A stretch of DNA of 45,397 bases, from the NCBI GenBank assembly GCA_964478455.1, contig CAYZJD010000002.1, positions 1 through 45,397 on the forward strand. Direction: 5' to 3'. Under the pieces are notes generated by a model that was given only the letters and a program-made list of their open reading frames with translations, did no database searches and was not told the DNA's origin. A program made the translations under genes and the position numbers. The DNA comes from CAYZJD01 sp964478455. Its GTDB lineage: Bacteria; Acidobacteriota; Terriglobia; Bryobacterales; Bryobacteraceae. Of this stretch, positions 1 to 7,033 are shown piece after piece (the stretch's first letter is position 1; every line of letters begins with the position of its first letter).

Positions 1-239
1 CGAACCGGCTTTGGCGGTCCGTTGCCTCTTGGAACGCTGGCTCGACGGCCCCGCTCATGGCAACTCGCAAGACTGCCAGCACCGTGCCCATGCGTCTATA
101 AGGGATGACGCAAAACACGTCCAAACGTGGAAACTCGGTGACAGGCTACGCAATCCCTGGTTTCCCCCGTTCGAGCCCGAAATCGGGAATTGCGTTGCCT
201 GTCACCGGTCTTTCGGCGCTGGCGCTATTCTGATTCTAT
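1..239. other. No gene recognised upstream of the thiolase
   Basis: I see no convincing coding region here. Open frames crossing it show no family features and run into the antisense or out-of-frame sequence of the thiolase. No clear Shine-Dalgarno sequence precedes the thiolase ATG at 240; the bases just before it are A/T-rich (attctata). The promoter of the thiolase operon may lie here, but no -35/-10 pair stands out. Confidence 0.4.
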
Positions 240-1388
240 ATGAGACCTGTGGCCGTGGTCGGCATCGGCAAGACGCCGTTCGGAGTCTTTCCGGACCGGG
301 ACTTGCGCAGCCNNNNNNNNNNTTGCCTCGCCGACGCCCATGCCAGGCCATCCCAGGTGGAAGCCTTCCACCTGGGCAACTTCGCCGGCCCTTCCTTCGT
401 CGGGCAGAGCCACCTGGCGCCGTACATCGCCGCCTCCATGGGCGTCTCCGGCGTTCCGGCAACGCGCTTTGAAGCCGCATGCGCCTCCAGCGGATCAGCT
501 TTTTTTCACGCTTTCTCGACTGTCGCTGCCGGTGTCAGCGACCTCGTCCTCATCGTTGGCGTCGAGAAGATGACCAGCCAGCCCACCCCGCGCGTCGCCG
601 AGATCCTCGCTTCGGCCGGCGACCTTTCTGGCGAAATCAAAGCCGGCGCTACCTTCCCGGCGCTGTTCGCTATGATCGCCCGCCGGCACATGCACCAGTA
701 CGGGACCACCCGCGAGCACCTGGCGGCGGTCGCGGTCAAGAACCACGCCAACGGCGCCAGGAATCCCTACGCGCACATGAAGAAGGTCATTACCATCGAG
801 CAGGCGCTCGCGGGCAAGCCCGTGGCCGACCCGCTCACCTTGTACGACTGTTCGCTTGTCAGTGACGGCGCAGCCGCGGTGCTGGTGGCGCCGCTCGAGC
901 GGGCAGCGGAATTCACCTCGAAGCCGGTGCGAGTGCTCGGTATCGCGCAGACCTCCGATCATGTCGCCCTGGACCAGAAGGAAGACATCACCAGCTTCCC
1001 CGCTATCCGCAAGGCCGGCGAGAAGGCCTACCGGATGGCGGGCCTCGGACCGGCGGACATCGAGTTCGCCGAGCTGCACGACTGCTTCACGATCGCCGAA
1101 ATCATCGCAATGGAGGACCTCGGCTTCGTCGGCAAGGGCGAAGGCGGACCATACGTCGCCGAAGGCCGTACCTGCCCGAACGGGGAGAAGCCGGTCAACA
1201 TGAGCGGCGGACTCAAGGCCAAGGGTCACCCGGTGGGCGCCACCGGCGTCGCCCAGCTCTGTGACATCGTGATGCAGATCCGCGGTGAAGCGGGCGAGCT
1301 TCAACTTCCGCGCCACTCGATCGGATTGGCGCAGAACCTCGGCGGCTCCGGCGCTACCGGCGTCGTCACCATCCTGGGGGCGGCATGA
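240..1388 (+). CDS. Thiolase family protein (acetyl-CoA acetyltransferase / SCP-x type), with assembly gap
   Basis: Thiolase-fold enzyme, expected to catalyse C-C bond formation or cleavage on acyl-CoA in the cytoplasm. It starts with the typical N-terminus MRPVAVVGIGKTPFG. The nucleophile region reads EAACASSGSAF (Cys codon at 480-482), followed by HDCF near 1077 and the C-terminal signature GLKAKGHPVGATG. It ends NLGGSGATG, where degradative thiolases often carry a second Cys, so it belongs to the SCP-x / non-degradative branch. A 10-N gap at 313-322 removes part of the first helix; by comparison with the family about seven residues belong between LRS and CLADA, so the N count is not a true length. 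The gene overlaps the following DUF35 gene by 4 bp (ATGA). Such thiolase-DUF35 pairs usually form one complex. The exact substrate cannot be read from sequence. Confidence 0.9.
   Translation: MRPVAVVGIGKTPFGVFPDRDLRSXXXXCLADAHARPSQVEAFHLGNFAGPSFVGQSHLAPYIAASMGVSGVPATRFEAACASSGSAFFHAFSTVAAGVSDLVLIVGVEKMTSQPTPRVAEILASAGDLSGEIKAGATFPALFAMIARRHMHQYGTTREHLAAVAVKNHANGARNPYAHMKKVITIEQALAGKPVADPLTLYDCSLVSDGAAAVLVAPLERAAEFTSKPVRVLGIAQTSDHVALDQKEDITSFPAIRKAGEKAYRMAGLGPADIEFAELHDCFTIAEIIAMEDLGFVGKGEGGPYVAEGRTCPNGEKPVNMSGGLKAKGHPVGATGVAQLCDIVMQIRGEAGELQLPRHSIGLAQNLGGSGATGVVTILGAA
313..322. other. Assembly gap (10 N) in the thiolase gene
   Basis: Ten N's inside the thiolase N-terminus. The reading frame is the same on both sides. 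The conserved spacing of the family suggests more than ten bases are missing. A strong hairpin lies 30 bp downstream. Confidence 0.95.
352..376. repeat. Perfect 11-bp inverted repeat inside the thiolase gene
   Basis: Arms 352-362 (CCCAGGTGGAA) and 366-376 (TTCCACCTGGG) are exact reverse complements separated by a 3-nt loop. The sequence codes in frame for SQVEAFHLG, so it is at least compatible with the protein. Such a stable hairpin next to an assembly gap may be the reason for the gap. Confidence 0.7.
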
Positions 1389-1615
1389 ACGCGGCGCAGG
1401 TCTCTCCCGGCCCGGGTGAAATCTACACCGAAACGCTCGTCCACTCAGCGCCTGAAGCTCTGCTCGCCGAGGCGCCTTACCAGATCGCCATTGTCGCTCT
1501 CGACGCCGGCGGCCGCCTCACCGCTCGCATCGAGGGAGAGCGCGTCTCCATTGGTGACCGCGTCGATTTCGTTGAATACCGCAACGGTGTCCCCTTCTTC
1601 GCCAAACGCAAATGA
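1385..1615 (+). CDS. DUF35 / OB-fold protein, thiolase partner
   Basis: A 76-residue protein resembling the OB-fold part of DUF35 (ChsH2-like) proteins, which pair with thiolases and bind acyl-CoA. Visible features are the alternating beta strands, the RIEGE motif and the C-terminal GDRVDFVEYRNGVPFF, typical of the last OB strands. The N-terminal zinc-ribbon cysteines of longer DUF35 proteins are absent, so this is the short form. Its ATG overlaps the thiolase stop by 4 bp and its TGA overlaps the aminotransferase ATG by 4 bp, which implies translational coupling across all three genes. I infer that it is a structural or CoA-binding subunit for the thiolase rather than an enzyme on its own. 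Confidence 0.75.
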   Translation: MNAAQVSPGPGEIYTETLVHSAPEALLAEAPYQIAIVALDAGGRLTARIEGERVSIGDRVDFVEYRNGVPFFAKRK

Positions 1616-2769
1616 AACTCGCGGAACGCATGGCCCGCATCGGGACGGAGACCGCGTTCGACGTCCTGGTGCGGGCGCGAGCGCTGGAGGCGCAGGGACG
1701 GAGCGTCATCCACCTGGAAATCGGCGAGCCGGACTTTGCCACGCCGCCGCACATTGTTGAGGCCGCCAAGCAGGCGCTCGACGAAGGCTGGACTCACTAC
1801 GGCCCCACGCAGGGCCACCCCGAGCTTCGCGAGGCGGTCGCCGCATACGTCAGCCGCACGCGCCGAATCCGCGTCGGCCCCGAACACGTCGCCGTCGTTC
1901 CCGGTGGCAAGCCAATCCTCTTTTTTCCGATGCTGGCGCTGCTGGAGCCGGGCGATGAGGTGCTCTATCCCAACCCGGGCTTCCCGATCTACGAATCGAT
2001 GATCCGCTTCCTGGACGCCGTGCCCGTGCCCATGCCGCTTGTCGAAGAACACGGCTTCTCCATCGATTTAGACCGCCTCCACGACGGCCTCACGGACAAG
2101 AGCCGCCTGCTGATCCTCAACTCACCGCAGAACCCCACCGGCGGCGTGATCCCCGCCGGGGACCTCCAGGCCATCGCCGCCATGGTGCGCGACCGCGACC
2201 TGATGGTGCTTTCCGACGAGATCTACTCGCGCATCTGGTACGAGCAGGAGCCCGCCTCCATTGCCTCGCTGCCGGGAATGATCGAGAAAACGATCCTGCT
2301 TGACGGCTTCTCGAAAACCTACGCCATGACGGGCTGGCGCATCGGCTACGGCGTGATGCCCGAAGGCCTGGTCGATGCAGTCAACAAGCTGATGGTCAAC
2401 TCGAATTCCTGCACCGCCAGCTTCACGCAGCGCGCCGCGCTGGCCGCGCTGGCCGGCCCGCAGGACGATGTGATTCGCATGGTTGCTGAATTCCATCGCC
2501 GCCGGGATGCGTTCTGTGACGGGCTGGACGGCGTGCCCGGCTTGCGCTGCGCGCGCCCGGGCGGCGCGTTCTACGCCTTTGCCAACGTCCGCGGCACGGG
2601 GATGAACTCGAAGGAACTGGCCGACCGGCTGCTCGACGAGGCCGGTGTCGCCTGTCTCAATGGCGGCTCCTTCGGCGCCTACGGCGAGGGATATCTGCGC
2701 TTCAGCTACGCCAACTCCTACGAGAACTTGATGGAAGCTGTGCGAAGGATCAGGGCATTCCTGGCGTAG
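1612..2769 (+). CDS. Class I/II pyridoxal-phosphate aminotransferase (AspC-like)
   Basis: A full-length (385 aa) fold-type I aminotransferase. Family marks are the substrate-loop segment EIGEPDFATP near residues 37-46, the PLP-contact stretch NSPQNPTGG, DEIYSRIWYE, and the Schiff-base lysine in GFSKTYAMTGWR (Lys235). The closest recognisable group is aspartate/aromatic aminotransferase AspC (subgroup I-gamma); the amino-acid substrate cannot be assigned. The start codon overlaps the DUF35 stop. The last 473 bp, including the stop codon and the start of the downstream hairpin, are repeated exactly at 4360-4832. Confidence 0.92.
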   Translation: MKLAERMARIGTETAFDVLVRARALEAQGRSVIHLEIGEPDFATPPHIVEAAKQALDEGWTHYGPTQGHPELREAVAAYVSRTRRIRVGPEHVAVVPGGKPILFFPMLALLEPGDEVLYPNPGFPIYESMIRFLDAVPVPMPLVEEHGFSIDLDRLHDGLTDKSRLLILNSPQNPTGGVIPAGDLQAIAAMVRDRDLMVLSDEIYSRIWYEQEPASIASLPGMIEKTILLDGFSKTYAMTGWRIGYGVMPEGLVDAVNKLMVNSNSCTASFTQRAALAALAGPQDDVIRMVAEFHRRRDAFCDGLDGVPGLRCARPGGAFYAFANVRGTGMNSKELADRLLDEAGVACLNGGSFGAYGEGYLRFSYANSYENLMEAVRRIRAFLA

Positions 2770-2797
2770 CCCCTTCTGGCCGCGCCAGCCAGCGCGG
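2325..2797 (+). repeat. Direct repeat copy 1 (473 bp, aminotransferase 3' end)
   Basis: Bases 2325-2797 are identical to 4360-4832 (offset 2035). The repeat starts in the codons just before MTGWR of the aminotransferase and ends within the second arm of the downstream hairpin. Identity drops abruptly at both ends. It is either a recent duplication or an assembly artefact. Confidence 0.9.
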
Positions 2798-2994
2798 GGG
2801 TTCCAAACAACTTCATGCCGTATTACCGCAGCGACCCGCAGTCTCAGTACGTGGTGAATTTCAACTGGATCAAGGGGGGCCACAACATCCGGTTCGGCAC
2901 GGATATGTATCGCCAGGCGCTCAATCACACCCAGGCAGAGTTCCTGGGTCAGGCCTATGCGCGGCGGGCGGGTTCCGGTTTGGCGGCGCAGTGA
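2798..2994 (+). pseudogene. TonB-dependent receptor relic, internal fragment
   Basis: The frame entering at about 2800 and stopping at the TGA 2992-2994 reads NNFMPYYRSDPQSQYVVNF, then WIKGGHNIRFGTDMYRQ. This is the pattern of the barrel strand after the plug in Oar-type TonB receptors (W-x-G-x-H-x-x-R-F-G). There is no start codon context, no plug and no remaining barrel, so it is a remnant. It begins directly at the 3' break of direct repeat copy 1. A second relic piece from the C-terminal end of such a receptor follows in another frame from 3020. Confidence 0.6.
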
Positions 2995-3019
2995 CCCGCG
3001 CCTGCAAGCTCCCTTCTAG

Positions 3020-3188
3020 GCCTTTGCGGATCCCAACGCACCTCGTTTCGGCAACACCGGCTTTAACATCCTGCGCGGGCCGGGCTTGGTGAACTGGAAC
3101 TTCGGGGTGTTCCGCCAATTCTCGATCACCGAGCGGGTCAAACTCGAATTCCGCATGGAGTCATTTAAACTTTTCGAACACACCCCAT
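3020..3188 (+). pseudogene. TonB-dependent receptor relic, C-terminal fragment
   Basis: Frame 2 after the TAG at 3017-3019 reads FADPNAPRFGNTGFNILRGP, followed by NWNFGVFRQFSITERVKLEF and FKLFEHTP. This matches the conserved end of Oar-type receptors (R-G-P-G, N-W-D-x-S, L-x-F-R-x-E-x-F-N-x-F-N-H-T). About 26 bp separate it from the internal fragment, where hundreds of codons would be expected, so a large part is deleted. The homology stops around 3181-3188, where PIG-L-like sequence begins in a different frame. Confidence 0.6.
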
Positions 3189-3275
3189 TACGGACAGCCA
3201 TACGCCTTCCGGCCCGGCATCGCGGTCGCCATCGACGACACCTGGGCCGGGAAAGTCGATTCGCTGGACGCGCAC

Positions 3276-3330
3276 GAGTGCCTGCTCGATCGGGTTCCCA
3301 ACGATCCAGACGGCCACAAGCGCTGGCTCA
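3276..3330 (+). repeat. 55-bp duplicate at gap edge, copy 1
   Basis: Bases 3276-3330 equal 3431-3485. The copies sit directly on either side of the 100-N gap. This is the signature of two contig ends that overlap by one k-mer but were not merged. Confidence 0.9.
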
Positions 3331-3430
3331 NNNNNNNNNNNNNNNNNNNNNNNNNNNNNNNNNNNNNNNNNNNNNNNNNNNNNNNNNNNNNNNNNNNNNN
3401 NNNNNNNNNNNNNNNNNNNNNNNNNNNNNN
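3331..3430. other. Assembly gap (100 N)
   Basis: A run of 100 N's, a conventional placeholder length. The flanks overlap by 55 identical bases, so the true gap is probably negative (an unmerged overlap). Confidence 0.95.
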
Positions 3431-3485
3431 GAGTGCCTGCTCGATCGGGTTCCCAACGATCCAGACGGCCACAAGCGCTGGCTCA
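3431..3485 (+). repeat. 55-bp duplicate at gap edge, copy 2
   Basis: Identical to 3276-3330; see the entry for copy 1. Confidence 0.9.
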
Positions 3486-3677
3486 CCGTTCTGCTCAAGA
3501 ACGACTTCGCCGACGCGCCGGCTCGCCGCTACTGTCCCGAGATGGCGCACCGCCACGTCGAGGCGTTCGAGCTCTGCGATTACGGGCGGCAGCCGTCGCG
3601 CGAGGAACTGGACGGGCTGTTTCCGATGTGACGCGGCCAATGTTCGGTTGCCCCGAGCGGGCGCGGCCAAGTCCGCT

Positions 3678-4241
3678 TCAGAGCATCAGCCCGGCGAGCA
3701 CTTCAACTTGTGACAGGTTCGAGCGTAGCGGCCCGTCGCGCACCCCGAAGTTCCGGTCAACCCAACGGGTGAAGCGGATTTCGGGCACGATCCGGAGGAT
3801 GCCGAGACGAAGCTCCACGCCTGCCGCCGCCGCATAGCCGATGGTGCTCCTGTGCCGCAACTCGGTGAACGCGGCGGCCCCACGCACACCCGTCACACGG
3901 TTGAAGGAGATCCCAAGTGCGGCGAAGGGCCGCGCCCGCCCGCCGGAAAAACTGCGCTTCACCAGAACCGGGAACTCCCACCGGCCCGCCTCCGCCGGCC
4001 TACCACGAGTTGGAGTGGGGCCCGCCCATTCCACTCGCTTGTACAGCGCATCCACTCCCACCGAGAAGCGCCGCGGCAGCTTCACCTCGACCGCTGGCCC
4101 CAGCGTGTATCGACGCGTCGCGGAGCGGTACATCGGCGCGTCGGCGCCCATGAGCGCCGTCGCCGCGACGACGGCCTTCATCCCGAGGGACAGCGTCTGT
4201 CCACACGCCGGCGCAGCCGCCAGGACAATCAGCGCCGCCAT
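3678..4241 (-). CDS. Small outer-membrane beta-barrel protein
   Basis: A protein of about 187 residues with a signal peptide (MAALIVLAAAPACGQT). Alternating amphipathic strands follow (VEVKLPRRFSVGVDALYK, FPVLVKRSF, VEIRFTRW-like segments). It ends in a hydrophobic strand VEVLAGLML, as in OmpA/OmpW-like 8-stranded barrels. I chose the ATG at 4241 because the signal peptide follows it directly; the frame stays open upstream to 4355. A TACAAT -10-like hexamer lies on the minus strand at 4279-4284. The specific function is unknown. It lies between the deacetylase relic and repeat copy 2, inside the segment bracketed by the 473-bp repeats. Confidence 0.65.
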   Translation of the reverse strand: MAALIVLAAAPACGQTLSLGMKAVVAATALMGADAPMYRSATRRYTLGPAVEVKLPRRFSVGVDALYKRVEWAGPTPTRGRPAEAGRWEFPVLVKRSFSGGRARPFAALGISFNRVTGVRGAAAFTELRHRSTIGYAAAAGVELRLGILRIVPEIRFTRWVDRNFGVRDGPLRSNLSQVEVLAGLML

Positions 4242-4359
4242 CCTCACTGCTGTTTCTGCCTCCAAAGCCCCACCGGGCATTGTATGCTGCGCTGCCGGAG
4301 CGCTTCCCATGCTACGCTGGTGGCCTCCTCGAGAGACGGTGATGAAACCGTTCAACAGA

Positions 4360-4832
4360 CATGACGGGCTGGCGCATCGGCTACGGCGTGATGCCCGAAG
4401 GCCTGGTCGATGCAGTCAACAAGCTGATGGTCAACTCGAATTCCTGCACCGCCAGCTTCACGCAGCGCGCCGCGCTGGCCGCGCTGGCCGGCCCGCAGGA
4501 CGATGTGATTCGCATGGTTGCTGAATTCCATCGCCGCCGGGATGCGTTCTGTGACGGGCTGGACGGCGTGCCCGGCTTGCGCTGCGCGCGCCCGGGCGGC
4601 GCGTTCTACGCCTTTGCCAACGTCCGCGGCACGGGGATGAACTCGAAGGAACTGGCCGACCGGCTGCTCGACGAGGCCGGTGTCGCCTGTCTCAATGGCG
4701 GCTCCTTCGGCGCCTACGGCGAGGGATATCTGCGCTTCAGCTACGCCAACTCCTACGAGAACTTGATGGAAGCTGTGCGAAGGATCAGGGCATTCCTGGC
4801 GTAGCCCCTTCTGGCCGCGCCAGCCAGCGCGG
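4360..4832 (+). repeat. Direct repeat copy 2 (473 bp, truncated aminotransferase)
   Basis: An exact copy of 2325-2797. It contains an open frame 4361-4804 (MTGWRIGYGVMPEGL onward, 147 aa) that is only the C-terminal domain of the aminotransferase without the PLP lysine, so no functional enzyme is expected. This copy has the complete downstream hairpin and leads into the YdcH gene, so it looks like the natural 3' context of the gene. Confidence 0.9.
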
Positions 4833-4834
4833 CC
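4813..4834 (+). terminator. Hairpin after the aminotransferase 3' end
   Basis: Arms GGCCGCGC (4813-4820) and GCGCGGCC (4827-4834) are perfect complements with a 6-nt loop. No T-run follows, so termination is not certain. In repeat copy 1 (2780-2797) only the inner 6 bp of the stem remain, because the repeat break falls inside the second arm. Confidence 0.45.
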
Positions 4835-4857
4835 GGCTGTCGAGCGCACCCGACGGT

Positions 4858-5091
4858 TCAGGCAACGTGCTGAGCCCGGTACTGGCTCAGGATCCGTTCC
4901 ATCTGGTCCTTGAGGTGCAGCTTCAGCTTCTTGATCCGCACTTCCTCGATCTGCTCTTCGGCGGTCAGGTAATGCCGCGAAGATAGATCTTCCAGCTTCC
5001 TCTTGTACTCCGAGTGCTGGGTCGCCAGACGGCGGAATTCCTCGTTGGTTTCCATCAGATGCGCTTTCAGCTCATCCTGGGTGAGTCCCAT
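4858..5091 (-). CDS. YdcH-like DUF465 protein
   Basis: A 77-residue, highly charged, mostly helical protein. The order of segments (EEFRRLATQHSEYKRKLEDL, then AEEQIEEVRIKKLKLHLKDQ and MERIL) is that of the DUF465/YdcH family, a short helical hairpin of unknown function. A GGAGA Shine-Dalgarno sequence sits 8-10 nt before the ATG. It is followed on the same strand by no close partner. The family is cytoplasmic and widespread; no role is claimed. Confidence 0.85.
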   Translation of the reverse strand: MGLTQDELKAHLMETNEEFRRLATQHSEYKRKLEDLSSRHYLTAEEQIEEVRIKKLKLHLKDQMERILSQYRAQHVA

Positions 5092-5312
5092 TACTCAATT
5101 TCTCCTGTGCTACTGACTGCAGCTTTCTTCGCGCTGTGCGCGCGTCCTTCAGCCACTCCGGGCTTTGTTTCGGCTGCGGCTAAAGCCGCCCTCTGCGGAC
5201 GGCAACGTCGAGTCAGCTTTTCGGGAACGTAGGCTCGGCGGGTCTTGCTCAATCCGCTCATTCAACCGGAAGGACGTCCGGGCACCTACCCGCCCGGCTG
5301 TCACTTGAGACA
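5092..5312. other. Intergenic region, nothing firm
   Basis: About 220 bp between the YdcH start and the end of rimI. It contains a short GGCTgcGGCTaaAGCCGCC-type inverted motif near 5171-5189. I see no gene. Confidence 0.3.
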
Positions 5313-5738
5313 TTAGCACGATTGCCATCGCATGACAATACCGTCTTCCTGCGGGTCGCTGTAGTACATTCGCCGGATTGCACTTTCGCGAAAACCGAAC
5401 TTCCGGTACAAGGCCCGCGCCGCCCGGTTCGACGCGCGAACCTCCAGGAACACTGTCCCATGCCACCCTTTCAATACCTTGCCGAGGAGCGCCGTGGCGA
5501 CGCCTCGCCGCCGGTGGGCCGGATCGACCGCGAGATTCAGAATCTCCATCTCCTCCTCGCCCACGCTTCGCACGGCCACGAAGCCCGCCGCCAAACCGCC
5601 CGCCCACGCGATCCGGCAGTCATACTCCAGGTATCCGGCCGGCGTCCAGGCCGCGGCCTCCGGCGAAGCCGCCTGGATGCGCGCGATCTCCGGCAGATCC
5701 TCCAGACGGGCGGCGCGGATTTCGAGATCCCCGCTCAT
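5313..5738 (-). CDS. rimI: GNAT N-acetyltransferase, RimI-like
   Basis: A 141-residue GNAT enzyme resembling the ribosomal-protein S18 alanine N-acetyltransferase RimI. It shows the strand ILNLAVDPAHRRRG with the acetyl-CoA P-loop (R-R-G-V-A), then FLEVRASNRAARALYRKFGF and the RimI-like ending YYSDPQEDGIVM. Its ATG overlaps the stop of the upstream MFS gene by 4 bp, so the two are translated as a coupled pair. The pairing with a transporter is not typical of rimI and may be incidental. Other GNAT substrates remain possible. Confidence 0.78.
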   Translation of the reverse strand: MSGDLEIRAARLEDLPEIARIQAASPEAAAWTPAGYLEYDCRIAWAGGLAAGFVAVRSVGEEEMEILNLAVDPAHRRRGVATALLGKVLKGWHGTVFLEVRASNRAARALYRKFGFRESAIRRMYYSDPQEDGIVMRWQSC

Positions 5739-6925
5739 GACCGCTTCACCGTCAGCCGCAGGGCGCCGTAGCCGGCCAGCGGCAGCAGCGAGACGGCCGC
5801 GATCACCGGGCTGTAACCGTGCCGGTCGATGATCGCGCCGATCACCGGCGAGAACAGCGCCTGCATTGCGCCGTAGGCGAACGTCAGCATGGAGACGCCG
5901 AACGCGGCCCGCTCCAGGCCGAACGTGTCCAGCGGCATTGTGTACAGGTTCACGCTGAATGCCGTCACCCAGAAGAAGCTGAACGAAATGGCCGCTGTCG
6001 TCCAGCCGGCGCTCGGCATCCAAACTGTGGCCGCGGTTCCCGCAAGCGCCAGCGCGCTCCATTTGCACGCCTGCATTCGAGCCGCCGGCGCATCCAGGCC
6101 GCCATTCATCCGGCGCAGCGACAGCCAGCCTCCAAACAACCCGCCGGCGTAAGCGGCGAACAGCGGGATCGGGGCCAGCCAGTTCGCTTGTTCCAGCGTG
6201 AGCCGGTGCGCCGCCTGCAAGTACAGCGTGGTCCAGTTCGTCCACAGGGTGTACACCGTCATGCTCAGCACGTTCGCCGCGACCATTCCCCACAGGCGAA
6301 GGTCGCGCAACATTCCAATGACGTTGATCGCCGGCCCTGACGTCTTCGGCCCGGCATTCCGCCCCAGGCGAGCCACCCAGAGCCACAGGGGGATCCACAG
6401 GAAACCGAGAAGCCCCGTCCCGACGAACGCCCAGCGCCAGCCATGACTCAGCGCCAGCCACGTCGCCAGCGGCGGCGCTAGAATCGACCCCACGCTCAGG
6501 CCGATCTGGTTCACTGCCGGCCCAAGCGCCCGCTCTCGCGGCAGCAGATATTGGTGAAACGCCTTGCCGGAGGCCGGAATCCCAGAGGACTCCGCCGCTC
6601 CCAGCAGCGCGCGGCACGACAGCAGCCCCCAGAGCCCGTTCACAAAGCCTGTGGCGATGCCCGCCAGCGACCACAATGCGACCCCGGCGCTGATGCCCTT
6701 GTTGAGCCCGAAGCGGTCAATCAGCAGTCCGGCCGCCGGCGAGCACAGCGCATACGTGATCGAGAACGCCGCCAGCACCTGCCCATACTCGGCGTTCGAT
6801 AGCTGGAACTCCCCCTTGAGCACCGGCGCCAGCGCCGCCAGGACCTGCCGGTCCAGGTAGTTCAGGGTGGAGGACAGCACGAAGATACCGACCACCACCC
6901 AGCGGAAGGGCACGCGCATCAACAC
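5735..6925 (-). CDS. MFS transporter, anion:cation symporter type
   Basis: A 396-residue integral membrane protein with about 12 hydrophobic segments. The N-terminus carries the LNYLDRQVL motif found after TM1 in the hexuronate/glucarate/phthalate-type symporters (ACS family). The loop DRFGLNKG between TM2 and TM3 is the MFS signature, and RALLGAAESSGIPASGKA resembles the family's TM4 region. A sugar-acid or other organic-anion substrate with H+ or Na+ is likely, but not provable here. It overlaps rimI downstream by 4 bp and is divergent from comEC. Confidence 0.85.
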   Translation of the reverse strand: MLMRVPFRWVVVGIFVLSSTLNYLDRQVLAALAPVLKGEFQLSNAEYGQVLAAFSITYALCSPAAGLLIDRFGLNKGISAGVALWSLAGIATGFVNGLWGLLSCRALLGAAESSGIPASGKAFHQYLLPRERALGPAVNQIGLSVGSILAPPLATWLALSHGWRWAFVGTGLLGFLWIPLWLWVARLGRNAGPKTSGPAINVIGMLRDLRLWGMVAANVLSMTVYTLWTNWTTLYLQAAHRLTLEQANWLAPIPLFAAYAGGLFGGWLSLRRMNGGLDAPAARMQACKWSALALAGTAATVWMPSAGWTTAAISFSFFWVTAFSVNLYTMPLDTFGLERAAFGVSMLTFAYGAMQALFSPVIGAIIDRHGYSPVIAAVSLLPLAGYGALRLTVKRS

Positions 6926-7033
6926 TTGGGCTTACTCTAGCAAGGCCGAACGGGACAAGCTACTTTGTCCGCTTCGTCCTGCCCGTGTGGCGGTCGGTTC
7001 ACCTTGGCAGCCCAGCGCGCCATTACCCTGAGA

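Larger units (their letters stand above)
3189..3631 (+). pseudogene. PIG-L (LmbE-like) deacetylase C-terminal relic, split by an assembly gap
   Basis: From about 3189 in frame 3 the sequence reads YGQPYAFRPGIAVAIDDTW, then GKVDSLDAHE. After the N-gap, in frame 2, it continues RWLTVLLKNDFADAP and ends FELCDYGRQPSREELDGLF before TGA 3629-3631. This resembles the last third of PIG-L family de-N-acetylases (D-V-W-x-x-K, D-A-H-x-S-Q, F-E-x-C-E-Y-G). The N-terminal metal-binding AHPDDE part is missing. The 55 bp before the gap are repeated exactly after it. Joining the two copies restores one frame, so the 100 N's are not real missing sequence. Confidence 0.6.

Noticed and set aside
11..472. Open frame on the plus strand across the thiolase start
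   Set aside because: It is out of frame with the clear thiolase, crosses an N-gap and shows no family features; it is a shadow frame.
3086..3631. One 181-codon frame reading through the first 100-N gap
   Set aside because: It joins a TonB receptor relic to out-of-frame sequence and then to the deacetylase end; the 55-bp overlap shows that the true frame is different.
4361..4804. A second functional aminotransferase gene
   Set aside because: It is an exact copy of only the C-terminal 147 codons and lacks the PLP lysine, so it is not a functional enzyme.
5313..6674. A 453-codon minus-strand protein containing RimI at its end
   Set aside because: The upstream part is antiphase to the evident MFS transporter and has shadow-frame composition; the real RimI start is the ATG at 5738.
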